Source of the DNA: Branchiostoma floridae
Taxonomy: Eukaryota > Chordata > Leptocardii > Amphioxiformes > Branchiostomatidae
Direction of reading: 5' to 3'
NCBI RefSeq assembly: GCF_000003815.2
Contig: NW_023365716.1
Location: 962,662-1,026,661 of the forward strand
Length of the DNA stretch: 64,000 nucleotides
Shown: piece by piece, positions 44,268 to 56,040 of the stretch
How the letters are laid out: each line of letters begins with the position of its first letter
Position numbering within the stretch: position 1 is the first letter of the stretch
Notes under the pieces: model-generated
Databases searched by the model: none
Told to the model about the DNA's origin: nothing
What the model saw: only the letters and a program-made list of their open reading frames with translations
Translations under genes and position numbers: made by a program

Positions 44268-45155
44268 TTCTGCTCTGTAGGAGGGGGGAGGATATAGATT
44301 TATTTATAGATTATAGATAAAAGCTTGCTGCTAAAGCTGTGCCTCACACTAAGACTTAGGTTTTGATTTTACCTGCAAAATACAACTATCAAAATTTGTA
44401 ACCTGCATTTCCAGTTCCGAGACCAGTCCTCTGCTCAAGTATTGACCAAAATTTGTGACAAAGTTAACATTGGAAAATGTTGATCTACTCAAGATATTTG
44501 GGCAACTATATCATGTGGTGGTGACATGTAATAGACGATTGTTTTCAAGATAAAGGATGTTTTCATATCAAATTTCATTTCGAATTGTAACCGTATGAAA
44601 CCTAATACCTTGTTATGACAACGGTGCCGAATCAGAGGCTAGCTTCTTTATGGACGCAGGGGAGGGACGCCGCAACCTGGAACAGCATGAATATATTACT
44701 TGTGAAACAATCCAACATTCCTCCCACAAAACTCCTTTCTCCAAAGTGAGTCATACAATTGAAAGAAGAAGAAAAAAACGTCATTGGCATCTACTGCTTG
44801 TACGTGTGAGAAGTTACCTAATACTTTATAATAGTATGGTATACAGGGAAATGGCAAATTTACAAGTGTCTCTAAAAGTTCTTGGTACCGCTTGATTTTC
44901 CACCATATCAAACAACACAGGACTGAAATGGTACACCGAGAGACAGTAAACCCGTTAGGAAAGAGCCGAAAACAAACCTCTTACGTTAGGTCGCACGCAC
45001 TTTGGTTCGCCCCCCTCCCCCTTCAATTTTACCATATTTACATAGAGAAAATGTCTATAAATCAAAAGCGTTACGGTGATTCTTTTCCCACCAAAATGAC
45101 GTTAAACTCCTTCGCATGTTACCAGAATACTTGGATTCACGTTTGTAAGTCTTAC
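44268..45155. other. intron 1 of B3
   Basis: Shares blocks with the B1 intron (GACGCAGGGGAGGGACGCCG near 44655). Donor-like TTTTGCAG|GTAAAA on the minus strand at 44373. C-rich element near 45010. Confidence 0.6.
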
Positions 45156-45262
45156 CTGCTTTCTATGATGGTTTTTCTCTTCACGAAAACCGGGGCTCGG
45201 GCAGCTTTGTTCTGCTGTCGTGTCGTGAGGTCAGAGGTGAAGGTGATGAGGGTCAAATGTAA
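45156..45262 (-). promoter_or_regulatory. type-2 promoter and 5' exon of B3
   Basis: Donor GAAAGCAG|GTAAGAC at 45156. DR1 AGGTCA-G-AGGTGA at 45228-45240; the second repeat seen in B1 is degenerate here (GGGTCAAATGTAA near 45250). Confidence 0.5.
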
Positions 45263-46462
45263 CTTTGCTACCCTGATTATCCAGATAATACGTTTTATAT
45301 CTGGCTACATGTTAGTATGTATGTCCATGTTTCTGCAGCAAAAATTGAATCAAACCCGTGCAGACGTTTGTCTTGTTTGTTGCTTATGCATATGTTGATG
45401 AAATATATTCATCATTCCGTCCAGTGACGATGTTTTTGTAAACAGAACGTCCTGACGGTAACCTTTAAAATATATTCACCACATTTCAATTTAGAGGTTA
45501 AATTCAGTCCGGGGCCATGTTTTGTCCTAAGATTCCCCTTATACATCATTTTCGATTCTTTTCTGAATTTTTCATGCCTCTTTAATAAATCTCATTTCAT
45601 TAACAACAATAATGATAATAAATCTCCCATCATAGCAATACATAATTTAATATATACACCAAGACAAAGACAATACTAGAAAGGCCGACATTTGCTTAAG
45701 AGCAAATACAGCATATTTCAGCCATACCCCTTCCCACGCAACATTGGACTGTTCCAAATCACCCCTGCGCAAAAATGGAACATCCTCTTAACAGTACATT
45801 ATCCCCCAAAGTGGACTGGTATTGTGAATTGATTCCAGGTAAAAACAGAGCTTGCTTCTATTTTTCAGAAAATGACAATAATCACACCTTCCATTCAGAA
45901 AAATTTCATCATGACTGAAAATAGTTGAATGACTTAATGTAATGTCATTAACAATTTTCAGTACGATAACTAGGTGTAAGTTTAAAAAAGTATAAGCTCC
46001 TTGTGATGTGGGTACATTTATTATTGCAGTGAACTTTTCTTATTCAAGTAGGGCATACGATTTAATAATTATCAACCAGGTGCAGGTACTGTAGGAGCGT
46101 TTGTTTTCTTCAAGCTGTAAAACTGTTAAACCATCAGCCATCGAGCCTATATTCTTATTTTAGTTTAACAACTTCCTGCCAGACCCGGAAGATACGATTG
46201 AACCTTGTTCGAGGATTTATTTTCGTCTGTCTGGTCAGTCTGTTCATACCCTGGCGCTGAGAGTGTTTTATTGGGCTGAAACTCTGGCAGTTTAAAGTTA
46301 CTTACAATTTAAATGTTCAAAGTTTATGTCAAACAACAACAGCACTAGGAACACATACATTTGCTCTGGAGAAAATACAGCAGTTTTCGCAAGTTCCAGT
46401 CCAGTGATAGAAATGTGGCCACTATAGACAGGTGGTCACTATAGAGAGAATGCTGATCTATA

Positions 46463-46855
46463 CACCTTTCTCACGCAGCGGCCATGATAGATCTAAAACG
46501 AGTTCAATGTGGCAAACAAAAGGCTGTCCATCATAATTAGCAGTTCGACCAATGGTAGCCTGCCAATTAGGAAATCGACCAATAAGTGAATGGCTGCAAA
46601 TTCGTTAAAAATTTGCATTATTATGTTGTTATTTTGCATCTCTTAAGGGACTATGGGGTCAGTCTACACTACTCTAAATTGCTACATCTTTTGGTGCATA
46701 ACACTTCTTGTAATACGTATCATTCTATCTTATATCATGAAAATTTGTGTGGTTTGGGGAAAAACTAAATGGGACCTGATTTTAGAAATAAGTTTTGTCT
46801 GTTTGCCTCATTGACCTCTTTTTCGATCTATCATGGCCACCGCGTGAGAAAGGTG
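46463..46855. mobile_element. MITE, 393 bp, TA-flanked
   Basis: Inverted ends of about 31 bp with two mismatches: CACCTTTCTCACGCAGCGGC at the left and CCGCGTGAGAAAGGTG at the right, TA on both sides. No coding capacity. Confidence 0.8.
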
Positions 46856-47364
46856 TATTGACTAGGAGCCATACGTTACACATGATTTCAGTACACTGAT
46901 CATTAATCATATAAACATTGCACAGGTAAACCAATTGTTTAGATGTACAATTAAGTTCAAATAATTCTGAAGAGAAATATTGATGAGAAAATAATCATTC
47001 TCGCCACTGTCTAACTTATAATTACGTATCAAAACTAAACGCAGATTTTCTAACTAACGCACCTTTCGCCGACTTCATCGAAGGACCGCCGGCTATCAAT
47101 CAAACACGGCTGTTGATTAGACTTAGAGTTTCAAACAGTCATGTGCTGTGTGCCAGTTGACAGCGAACTTCATGCTACGTGATGTTTTACATTGCTTGGA
47201 CCTTCTTTCCTACAGCGGTGCTTCTACAAAATATTTAGACTGTAACACTGAGTCCCACATGTTTTATAGAATAGAATTTAACGCAGAACAGCGTTTTTTG
47301 CTGGGTATTTTTCTTGAAACATGTCCGTGGGAATATCAGTGAGGCGGCGACGTAGGGATATCAG

Positions 47365-48740
47365 ACCGTCAACAAAAGTCGCACGGCGGCTAACGGCGCA
47401 GCGAAGATACTAGCGCTATAAATAAGCGCTTCAACTAAGGATGGCAACCCATACAATATTTTTGTATACTGTTGAGCTAAGTAAAGTTTGTTGTTTATGA
47501 GGTTTTAGTTGTCTTTGAAGCTTTGACCCGAAATATTTTAAAGTCAAACTGCTGAAGAGAAGTAAGTGACTGCTACGATTATCGTAGATATGGCCCTAAA
47601 AAACTGATAAAAGAAGCCTTCTCAATAGTCTAAAATGCAAGAGCTTCCGGGGGGACTTCGCCCACCTGGGTCCCCCCCCACAGTGGCCCTGCCCCTGGAC
47701 CCCGCCAGGGACATTCGGCGGCCCCCGGACCCCTGTCCGACGCTTTGAAAAAATTCTGGCGAGAAGTCTGTACGGCCTGAGTCTTCAAGTTAACGTATTG
47801 TGTGGTCCCGCTTATGAATATTAATTAGCCTTCGCTTTCCTCTTCGCTGATTGGCTGAACCATTAATTGAATTAACTCTTCCTGCCGGCTAGACGCAGGT
47901 GCAGATGTCGGCTCTGTGGGGTGAACGTCCGAAAGGTCATGGCATGGAGAACGAAAGAAAACCAATTTCCCCTAAAAAAAGTGCTGTAATTAAGCCTTTT
48001 ACAGTACTTTATGCCAAAAATTTTACTTGGATCATTTTACCAACTATCTTATGCCTATCTATACCAAATGTTACTCATACCAGGGTACAGGGTTGCAAAA
48101 TATACCGTTATAAGACCGTCAACAACAGTCGCACGGAGCTAACAGCGCAGCGAAAATACCATCGCTAGCGTTTCAACTTCGGATAACAAGTTATAAGTAC
48201 TGTTGAACTCAGTAACGTTAAAGTTTGTTTTTAGTTGCCTTTGACGGTTTGACCTGAAATAGTGTTACGCTAAACTCCTGAAGAGAAGTTAAGTGACTGC
48301 TGCGATTATCATAGATATGCCCCTAAGAACTGATACAATATAAAGCCTTCTGAATAGTCTAAAATGCGAGAGCCTTAGGCGGGCTTCGCTCCCCCTGGCG
48401 GGAACACTGCTATATACGGGATCATGAGGCCCCGCTTATGAATATTAATTAGCCTTTGGCCTCCTCTTCGCTGATTGGCTAGGTCTTTGATTCAATTAAC
48501 TCTCCGGCTGACGCGCACAGGTGTGGCTCTGTGCGGGGTCACGGAAGGTCACGTCAGGAGGCCAAAAGAAAACAAATTTCCCCTCAGAAAAGTGCCAAAA
48601 TTAATCATTTTAAAGTTGTTTATGTCAAAAATTTTACTTGAATCTTGTTACCAAGTATCTAATGCCTATCTATACCAAATTTCAGGTCATTTAATTGTAA
48701 TACCAGGGTACAGGAGCCAAAAGTGTCCTTTTTTGGTCAA
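47365..48740. repeat. direct duplication of about 740 bp
   Basis: GACCGTCAACAAAAGTCGCA near 47365 and GACCGTCAACAACAGTCGCA near 48113 begin two collinear copies that share AAGTGACTGCTACGATTATC, CTTATGAATATTAATTAGCC, a CCAAT-type GCTGATTGGCT and TAATACCAGGGTACAGG. Copies are roughly 75-80% alike by eye. Confidence 0.7.
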
Positions 48741-49250
48741 AAATTGGCCAAAAATCGCAAAAATAAGCATTTTGTTGCACTGTACACCAAAAGTGTTATT
48801 GAATTTATATGAAGGGATTATGAAGGCACATCTGTGTCAAATTTCAGCTCATTCGGTTGCAATACCAAGGTACAGGAGCCAAAAGTGTCCTTTTTTGGTC
48901 AAAAATTGGTCAAAAAATCGCAAAAATAAGCATTTTGTTGTACTGTACACCAAAAGTGTTATTGAATCTATATGGGGGCATTATCAAGGCACATCTTTGT
49001 CAAATTTCAGCTCATTTGGTTGTAATACCAGGGTACAGGGGCCAAAAGTGTCCTTTTTTGGTCAAAAATTGGTCAAAAAATCGCAAAAATAAGCATTTTG
49101 TTGTACTGTACACCAAAAGTGTTATCGAATTTATATGGGAGCATTATCAAGGCACATCTCTGTCAAATTTCAGCTCATTTGGTTGTAATACCAGGGTACA
49201 GGGGCCAAAATATACAGTTTTGGTCGAAAATTGACCAAAAAATCTCAATA
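48640..49250. repeat. 163-bp tandem array, about 3.5 units
   Basis: TACCAGGGTACAGG recurs at 48701, 48863, 49026 and 49189 (steps 162, 163, 163). Each unit contains AAAAGTGTCCTTTTTTGGTC and TGTACACCAAAAGTGTTAT. The array is the tail of the 740-bp duplication. Confidence 0.9.
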
Positions 49251-50364
49251 AAATCATTTTAGAGGCAGATATGAAAAAACTGAGAAAAAAGCATCAAGGT
49301 ATTGGCCCATTCTACCCCTGTGCCAAATTTCAGGTCATTCGGTCCAGGAACGGCGGAGATGAATCACTTTGAAGATTTGACAGGAGAAAGAAAGAAAGAA
49401 ACATTACGAATACAATATATTTCACCATACTATGTATGGCTGAAATATAATGAATACCATTGATGTTATTTACAGCTTTAATACATACTTCAAATGATCT
49501 GTCCATTGTTATATCATGTAGCTTCCTTCGTGCTTTAAGTGGAGCTGCAAATAACTGTTTTAGATAACGTGTGAGCACAATACTCCTGTTAAGGTAGGTT
49601 AGTCATTCCACGGCATGGATACTACAATCTGCTGATATCGATAATTGCAAAAATGAGGTTATTCAGTTAAAAAAAAAAACTTGTCTAAAGCAGATAAATA
49701 TCATGGTTTTTAAACATGTTTAGAATCCTTACTCCTATGATCACCTACATTTATAAATAACATGTAAAATAAAATAAAAAGTAAAAAAAAAAAGTACTGA
49801 AACTATACATACGAAACCTATATCGGTCCGGTAGGGCACATATACTATAATCCTCGCAAGCTCACTGGGACATGTCTGCCTCTCATGTATAATTCCTTTT
49901 ACCCCTTGTCACATTATCCATGATCTTTGGGCGTATCGACGGAAGGTCGGCCATACATAAGATCGACAGAGGGTTGTGCGCATTTTTCACCTGAAAACCG
50001 TCCCTGTCACATATAAGCCACTGTACCTTAAGCTTGTACAGTTGTTGTGCAATAAAGTTATTATTATAAGCGAGGCTCGGGCGATTGCCGCAGACTCGTC
50101 GTCCGATCGATTTTCGCGCAACGTGACAGGAGTATTTACCACAGAGTTCAGTAGGACGATTTGTTTTATATCTGGCTACACGTTAGTGGGTATGTCCGTG
50201 TTTCTGACAGTAAAAACTGAATTAAACTTTCGTCTTGTTTGTTGCTTATGATGATTAGATGTAGCAATAAGTTTGTATTCCATCCAGTGGCCATGTTTTA
50301 CTTATAGAACGTACTGACGGTGACCTTTCAAATATATTCATCACATTTCAATTTAGAGGTCCAA

Positions 50365-50735
50365 TTCACTGGTCATACTTGTAGAGTTTCTCTCCTGTGT
50401 GGGTTCTCATGTGTCGGGTTAAATAAGGCCTTCGATTTGTCCTGTATCCACACTCCCAACACATTTAGGGTTTCTCACCGGTGTGGTTTGCTACATGATC
50501 ATCCAAGGTGCCTTTCTGTGCAGCTGAATAGTCACACTGGTAACACTTGTAGGGTTTTTCTCCTGTGTGGGTTCTCATATGTGCGGATAAGTGAGACTTC
50601 TGAGCTGCTCTGTACCCGCACACCCCACACATGTAGGGTTTGTCATTACTGTGATTTAAAAAAGATGTCGAACCAAATTGGATATCTGTGCAGCAGAATA
50701 GCCACACTGGTCACATTTGTAGGGTTTTTCTGCTG
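50365..50735 (-). pseudogene. C2H2 finger relic (C1)
   Basis: Two good fingers (CGVCGYRAAQKSHL and CYQCDYSAAQKGTL) between stops, then MCWECGYRTNRRPYL after a TAA at 50465 and a damaged fourth. The closest match is the 3' end of B2 (CDYRTNRRPCL). No N-terminal exon remains; an L2-like tail (50815-50890) lies where it should be, and an orphan promoter is at 51237. Confidence 0.75.
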
Positions 50736-50814
50736 ACAGAATACGTCCGTTGGGACATTAAGACATTTTCATGTATTACATTATTATTTAGTATTTATTT
50801 AATATCTGACACTG

Positions 50815-50890
50815 ACCTCCCTCATGACCTCAATGAAAAGCGGCCTGCTGGCCGATTTGATCTTCTCATGAATAAATAAAGGTTCAAACA
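50815..50890 (+). mobile_element. L2-like LINE 3' tail
   Basis: CCTCCCTCATGACCTCAATG ... CTTCTCATGAATAAATAAA matches the tail of the LINE relic at 63676-63775. Confidence 0.55.
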
Positions 50891-51236
50891 AACAAAATGC
50901 TGAGAAAAGGAAATTATGCAAGGCTTGACGCATCCCTAGCAATTCTTCCTGGGATACACATTGCAATGTTAGCATGCTTGCATAGTCTAATCTCACTCAT
51001 CCTCTCCGCATAGTCTAATACTTGTTAAAGAACCCAACTAGTCTTCTTCAAGACTCCTCTTGCAACATCCAGTCATACAAAGAGTACGTTCGTTGGGATC
51101 TACTGCTATTACTTACACATTACAGTTCCACTGCCCCCCTCCCCACCAAAACACCGATCACAAACACCCCCCTAATTCCAGTTTACCGCTGAATAAGCAC
51201 CAACCAAAAAGCACTGCTGCCAATCACATGTCTTAC

Positions 51237-51322
51237 CTGTAGGTTTATGGCGTTAACCGGTCTCAAAGACTTCTGGTGACTGTAAAATCTCGACAGATCT
51301 TCTGAGATATTTAGGGCTGACG
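51237..51322 (-). promoter_or_regulatory. orphan 5' exon of relic C1, truncated
   Basis: Donor CTACAG|GTAAGACATG at 51237. The block breaks off at GCTGACGTCAG (about 51309) and joins directly the first finger of A8 at about 51323. The YY1-like and DR1 parts are therefore missing. Confidence 0.55.
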
Positions 51323-51901
51323 TCAGAGTTGCGTTCTGTACCCACACTCCCCACACATGTAGGGTTTCTCACCGGTGTTTTTAACCACATGCCTTTCCAT
51401 ATTGCCTCTGCTCTCCTGTACCTGTGAGGTTGATGTGTTGTCAGGTTGGGGAAAGTCCACATCACACGTTTCCTGCTGCAGACCCATGTCTGTTGTCTGG
51501 GTCTCCCTGCTGTCACTCTCCTTTCCGGGGTGTCTGGTATCGTACATCTCATTCCCAGGGTGTCTAGAATTTCCAGCACACAAGTTTGCAGTAGAAACCT
51601 CACAGCTGGGTTCTTCCGTTTCTGCTCTTACACCGCGCGTTTTGTCCCTTTCCTCCTCCTGCTGCCGTCCCGTGTCTGTTGTCTGCTCCCAACTGTTGTA
51701 AGTCTCGTTCCATGGATGTCCGGTTGGCTGGTAGTCGTAGGTTTCCTGGTCCTCACTGTACGTTTCCTGGCACAGCACGTTCTCTTGCCCATACTGCTGC
51801 CATCCAGTGTCTCCTGTCGGCTCCTCTTTGATGTGCGTCTCGTTCTCAGTTTGTTCCGCATGAAGCTCTTTACTAGGTGGCAGACACATGAACCCCGCCA
51901 T
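51323..51901 (-). CDS. class A N-module without fingers (A8)
   Basis: A 192-residue ORF. MAGFMCLPPSKELHAEQTEN at 51901 after acceptor TCATTTTAG|TG. The complete N-module is intact (IKEEP, GDTGWQQ, TDTGRQQEEE, RETQTTDMGLQQ). It stops inside the first finger (CGECGYRTQL-stop), because a deletion has fused it to the truncated promoter of relic C1. With its own complete promoter at 52758 it could express the module alone, without DNA binding. It may equally be a simple pseudogene. Confidence 0.7.
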   Translation of the reverse strand: MAGFMCLPPSKELHAEQTENETHIKEEPTGDTGWQQYGQENVLCQETYSEDQETYDYQPTGHPWNETYNSWEQTTDTGRQQEEERDKTRGVRAETEEPSCEVSTANLCAGNSRHPGNEMYDTRHPGKESDSRETQTTDMGLQQETCDVDFPQPDNTSTSQVQESRGNMERHVVKNTGEKPYMCGECGYRTQL

Positions 51902-52757
51902 CACTAAAATGATGATAAGAAAATAAGGATAAGAAAAATATATGTTCATCAAATTCTTTTACAAACCAGGTAAAGGGTGAAAATTTGAAGTGGACCCGTT
52001 TTAGTTCCTCAATTGTGTTTCCAGCAACAAGATTTGGACATTTCATAGGGGATACAATAACATACATTACCATCCCCTATGTCCAAGGAGTTTCGGAAAA
52101 ACTCAGACGGATCTTCCAAAACTTCAACATCGCCACTTATAGGGGATACGACAAAATAGTTCCTTAGATCTTTAATACAGGCACTTACTGACTCATAGTA
52201 AAAACTGAATACAGCAATGCGGGCACATAGAAACATAACAAGCTATATATACATGCGCTTTCAGAGATTTTTGACCTTAATTGTGATAGAACAAATATGA
52301 AATTGTACAATGGTGTAATAGAAGAGTACAGTGGACACTTTCATGGCATCGGTCAGGTGGAAAATACATCTCACTGGCACTGCAGCCTCTTGGTATCTTC
52401 ATGATTATGCGAAAATAATGACTGCACACAAAACGGAGTTGATTCAACATGTAGCTATAGCTGCGCACAAAAAAAGTTAGGCATGTCACTACTAGGAAAA
52501 GTTTCGTATTATGGTGCATGAATATAACGATCGTCACTTAATCTATTATTTGAATTATCAAAGAATGCAATATTTTATTATGTCTGGCATTATATTTGAG
52601 ATGCAAAGAGATATTTGGCAGTCCTTACATTTCACACATAACTAGTAGTTTGAATGCCCCCTCCCCATCGACTACCGATCGCAAACACACCTCTAATTGT
52701 AATTTACCGCCCAACAAGCACAAACCAGGCAGTATTCACTATAATTAGCAGTCTTAC
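51902..52757. other. intron 1 of A8
   Basis: Homologous to the A4 and A7 introns. It contains a near-palindromic duplication around CATAGGGGATAC (52035-52150) not seen in them. C-rich element near 52655. Confidence 0.55.
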
Positions 52758-52906
52758 CTGTAAGTCTACTGTAGTAAGCGGTGTCCAAAACTCCTACAAG
52801 TCGTAAAAATCGCTTCAGTTTGGAGGATATGAAAAACGCAAGACGAGCCACAAAACAAAATGGCGGACGTCAGCTCTCATTAACGGGGTAAAGGTGAAAG
52901 GTCACA
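52758..52906 (-). promoter_or_regulatory. promoter and 5' exon of A8
   Basis: Donor CTTACAG|GTAAGACTG at 52758; CAAAATGGCGG at 52856-52866 with GACGTCA; AGGTGA-A-AGGTCA at 52892-52904. All three elements intact. Confidence 0.7.
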
Positions 52907-54247
52907 AACCTGATGCTAAATAGGTCAAACCACAGATCGCCGCATAACGCTTTACTCTCCTGGTTTTGAACCAAGCAGAAATAACGGTATAAATGAAATA
53001 GTAGTGGTTATAATTCAAGCATTTTATGAAAGACGACTCCAGAAAGAGTAGTGGATGTATTTCAACACTAATGGAGATCTCCTAATAAAGAAAACAAAAG
53101 TTCTACCTCGATTTCTACGTCTCAGATTCTGTTAGGTTTTGACGGTTAGGCCAAGCCAGGTGGAATCCGATATGCGCATGGTTTCTTCTTCATTTCACGT
53201 TTAGATCTTAAAATACTGTTGCCACAAGGATGTTATTGGGATACGATGCAAATCAACACCTTATATTTAGCTTGGTCTACATTTCTTCAGAGAAATTATG
53301 TTATTTTTGTCTGTCAAAATTGCGCCATGGTAGGAAATGTCTACATATATTAAGCCGCGAGGGCAAGGGAGTCAAAATTATCAGACGATATAAACCAACA
53401 CAAATGAAATTACTGTCTTTGTTTCCACTTTATTTTGAATTAGCGTTACCAAAATTATGCTTTTAAACAAGTCAGTATCATCTAAATTCCTATAAGCTTA
53501 AACACTACGAATACATGTGTACAAAACGTGTATCATGTTTAGAATACACATCGGTACGTATAAACTAAATAATTGTAAAGGTTAGATCATTCTATCAAAT
53601 AAAGTAACTAAAGCAACTAAATATACCAATGTTAAAATGTTCAAGTATTCAAATTAATACCGACAGTGTGTACAGTGGAGAAAAACAAAAACAAAGATCG
53701 TATCAAAATTATTTCAAGTCTAAAACCTACATCTAGATTATCTGTACAGTGCGATTTCAAAAACGCTTTCTTACATAAATGTTACTAACAAATCAGCGGC
53801 AAACACAAAAGAAAGGAGCACATCTATCATGGCTACTATCTCAGGTACAAAACCTACGTCTATACAGTTTTAGGTGTATCTATATGTATGTAAAAGTACT
53901 TTACGTTTAGGACTGCATAGTTAGCAGCGACAACTAGCTGCAGTTCAAAGTCAACTTCTATATCTGTCGTCTACCAACACTTTCTTGACAGGAGCGACCA
54001 AACCTAAGCAACTTTAGAGGGTACATTTGCCACAATCCTCGCCACAATCCTCATGTAGAATTCCTCACCACACGGCAAGATACAATTAGAGTCGACATGG
54101 TCACTCAAGGAGGGATTCTTATTTGTTTATTTATTTTATTTTGTTTATACTTATTCTTCCTCCTTATTAATTTCCACCTGCTGACTACCTTCGGGACAAG
54201 TTAGACCTTTGAGCTGTCCTGTGCCCACACTCCACAAAAATGTAGGG
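52907..54247. other. spacer and 3' flank of B4
   Basis: Paralogous spacer with a single 41-bp unit near 53850. From 53970 near identical to 24880-25127. Minus-strand AATAAA at 54126-54131 may be the B4 polyadenylation signal. Confidence 0.55.
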
Positions 54248-55165
54248 TTACTCACTGGAATGTCTAGTTTGATGGTTGATCAAATGTTGTTTCTGTGTTG
54301 CGGAATAGTCACACTGGTCAAGTTTGTAAGGTTTTTCTCCTGTATGTGTTTTCATGTGTCGGGATAAGGTAGATCTTTGAGCTGCCCTGTACCCACACTC
54401 CCCACACATGTAGGGTTTCTCACCGGTGTGTTTTCTTACGTGCTTGTCCAAATCGAATTTGTTTGCAGCAGAATAGTCACACTGGTCACACCTGTAAGGT
54501 CTCTTTCCTGTGTGGGTTCTCATATGTCTGGATAAGTCACACTTTTGAGCCACCCTGTAACCACAGTTCTCGCACATGTAGAGTTTTTGACCAGTGTGTG
54601 TTACTTGGTGTTGATTCAAATGAGATTTCACTGCAGCCGAATAGTCACACTGGTCACACTTGTAGGGTTTCTCTCCTGTATGAATTCTCATATGTTTGGC
54701 TAAGTCAGACTTATAAGCTGTCATGTACCCACAATCTCCACACATGTAGGGTTTCTCACCGGTGTGTTTGGCTAGATGTTGGTTCAGAGCAGATTTCCCT
54801 GCAGCAGAATAGACACACTGATCACACTTGTACGGCTTTTCCCCTGTGTGGGTTCTAGTATGTTGGGATAAGTGGGACTTCTTAGCTGTCCTGTACCCAC
54901 AATCCCCACACATGTAGGGTTTCTCACCAGTCTGTTTAACCACATGCCTTCCCATATTGCCTCTGCTCTCCTGTACCTGTGAGGTTGATGTGTTGTCAGG
55001 TTGGGGAAAGTTCACATCACACGTTTCTTGCTGCAGGCCCATGTCTGTTATCTGGGTCTCCCTGCTGTCACTCTCCTTCCCAGGATGTTCTGTACAGTCC
55101 ATCTCCTTCCCAGGATACCCAACACACAGTTCTGCCGAAGATTGTTCACGACTAGAATCTTCCAT
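54248..55165 (-). CDS. C2H2 zinc-finger protein B4 (class B, 8 fingers)
   Basis: A 305-residue class B protein. MEDSSREQSSAELCVGYPGK after acceptor CCCCCACAG|AGCAGGA. RETQITDMGLQQ keeps the RETQ core but TQT has become TQI. Eight fingers are almost the same as A4 fingers 1-3 and 6-7 plus 10-12, and the 3' flanks of the two genes are near identical. B4 therefore looks like a class B head joined to an A4-type body. In the last finger the first Cys is replaced by Leu (YKLDQC), so it should not bind zinc. Confidence 0.85.
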   Translation of the reverse strand: MEDSSREQSSAELCVGYPGKEMDCTEHPGKESDSRETQITDMGLQQETCDVNFPQPDNTSTSQVQESRGNMGRHVVKQTGEKPYMCGDCGYRTAKKSHLSQHTRTHTGEKPYKCDQCVYSAAGKSALNQHLAKHTGEKPYMCGDCGYMTAYKSDLAKHMRIHTGEKPYKCDQCDYSAAVKSHLNQHQVTHTGQKLYMCENCGYRVAQKCDLSRHMRTHTGKRPYRCDQCDYSAANKFDLDKHVRKHTGEKPYMCGECGYRAAQRSTLSRHMKTHTGEKPYKLDQCDYSATQKQHLINHQTRHSSE

Positions 55166-55896
55166 TCCTGCTCTGTGGGGGGAATTGGTTACAGATTAAA
55201 ACCTTGTTGCTTGAACTGTGACACATACTAAGCATTAGACTACATGTGTTTACCTGCAAAGTACAACTTTTCAGAAATTCTACATGCAATTCCGATGCTT
55301 ATGGAACTTAAGTTTTTTCGAACCGGAAGAGTTTGGACCTACCAGGTTCTTATGTGTTTTGGTCAATCTTCTTCTTCTTAAGAAGGGGAAAGAAAACAAA
55401 TTTCTCTTTGGGAAATGTTGGTCTATTAGTGGTGGTGCAATGTCATGGAGGATTTTAAGTATTACAGTTATAATAATAAGATGAATCACATGACATGTCT
55501 AGTTGTTAGAAATCCCTGCAATGATTGTTAAAGACCATTCTCTTCCCATGCTATATACTTTTGTATTAAGTAGATTGGACTATTAGTATTATAACTGTAG
55601 CTTATGTTTCAGTAGAGGCAATGCTTTGAAATGTAAAATTGTTGTTACGTTATGTTATCAAATCAAATCAAAGTCAGAACCGGAAAGGTACAGTACAGTA
55701 CCTGCTTATGAAAACAGCATATAATCTGACTGGCTAGAAAGTCTTATAGTGGCAGATGCCAAAGTGCAAGTGACCCTGTATACATCCCCCATGCCCCCCT
55801 CCCCATCAACATACCAATCACAAACACACTTCTAATTCTAATTTACCTCTAAACTAGCACCTACCATAAGGCACTACATACAAACACATGTCTTAC
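55166..55896. other. intron 1 of B4
   Basis: Contains donor-like CTTTGCAG|GTAAAC (minus strand, 55254) and the C-rich element near 55793. No class A module. Confidence 0.55.
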
Positions 55897-56040
55897 CTGT
55901 AGGTCTATGGTGGTTAGCGGTCTCCACGGCTTCTTGGATTCCGCAAAATATCGACAATTCTTCAGAGATGATACCAAAGACGAGGACGCCAAACAAAATG
56001 GCGGACCAAGCTCACTCCAGGCCAAAGGTGAAAGGTCACA
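55897..56040 (-). promoter_or_regulatory. promoter and 5' exon of B4
   Basis: Donor CTACAG|GTAAGACATG at 55897; CAAAATGGCGG at 55994-56004; AGGTGA-A-AGGTCA at 56026-56038. Confidence 0.65.

Larger units (their letters stand above)
45263..50364. other. repeat-rich spacer without zinc-finger gene
   Basis: The longest gene-poor stretch. It contains unclassified repeat sequence (45600-46450), a MITE at 46463-46855, an approximately 740-bp direct duplication (47365-48740) and a 163-bp tandem array (48640-49250). The segment 50280-50360 recurs near 19150 and 45420. Open frames such as 48475-49092 are translations of the tandem repeat and are not considered genes. Confidence 0.55.

Noticed and set aside
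48475-49092. 205-residue plus-strand ORF with repeated FLVKNWSKNRKNKHF
   Set aside because: It is the translation of a 163-bp tandem repeat, whose period is not a stable multiple of three across all units; no codon bias or homology recognised.
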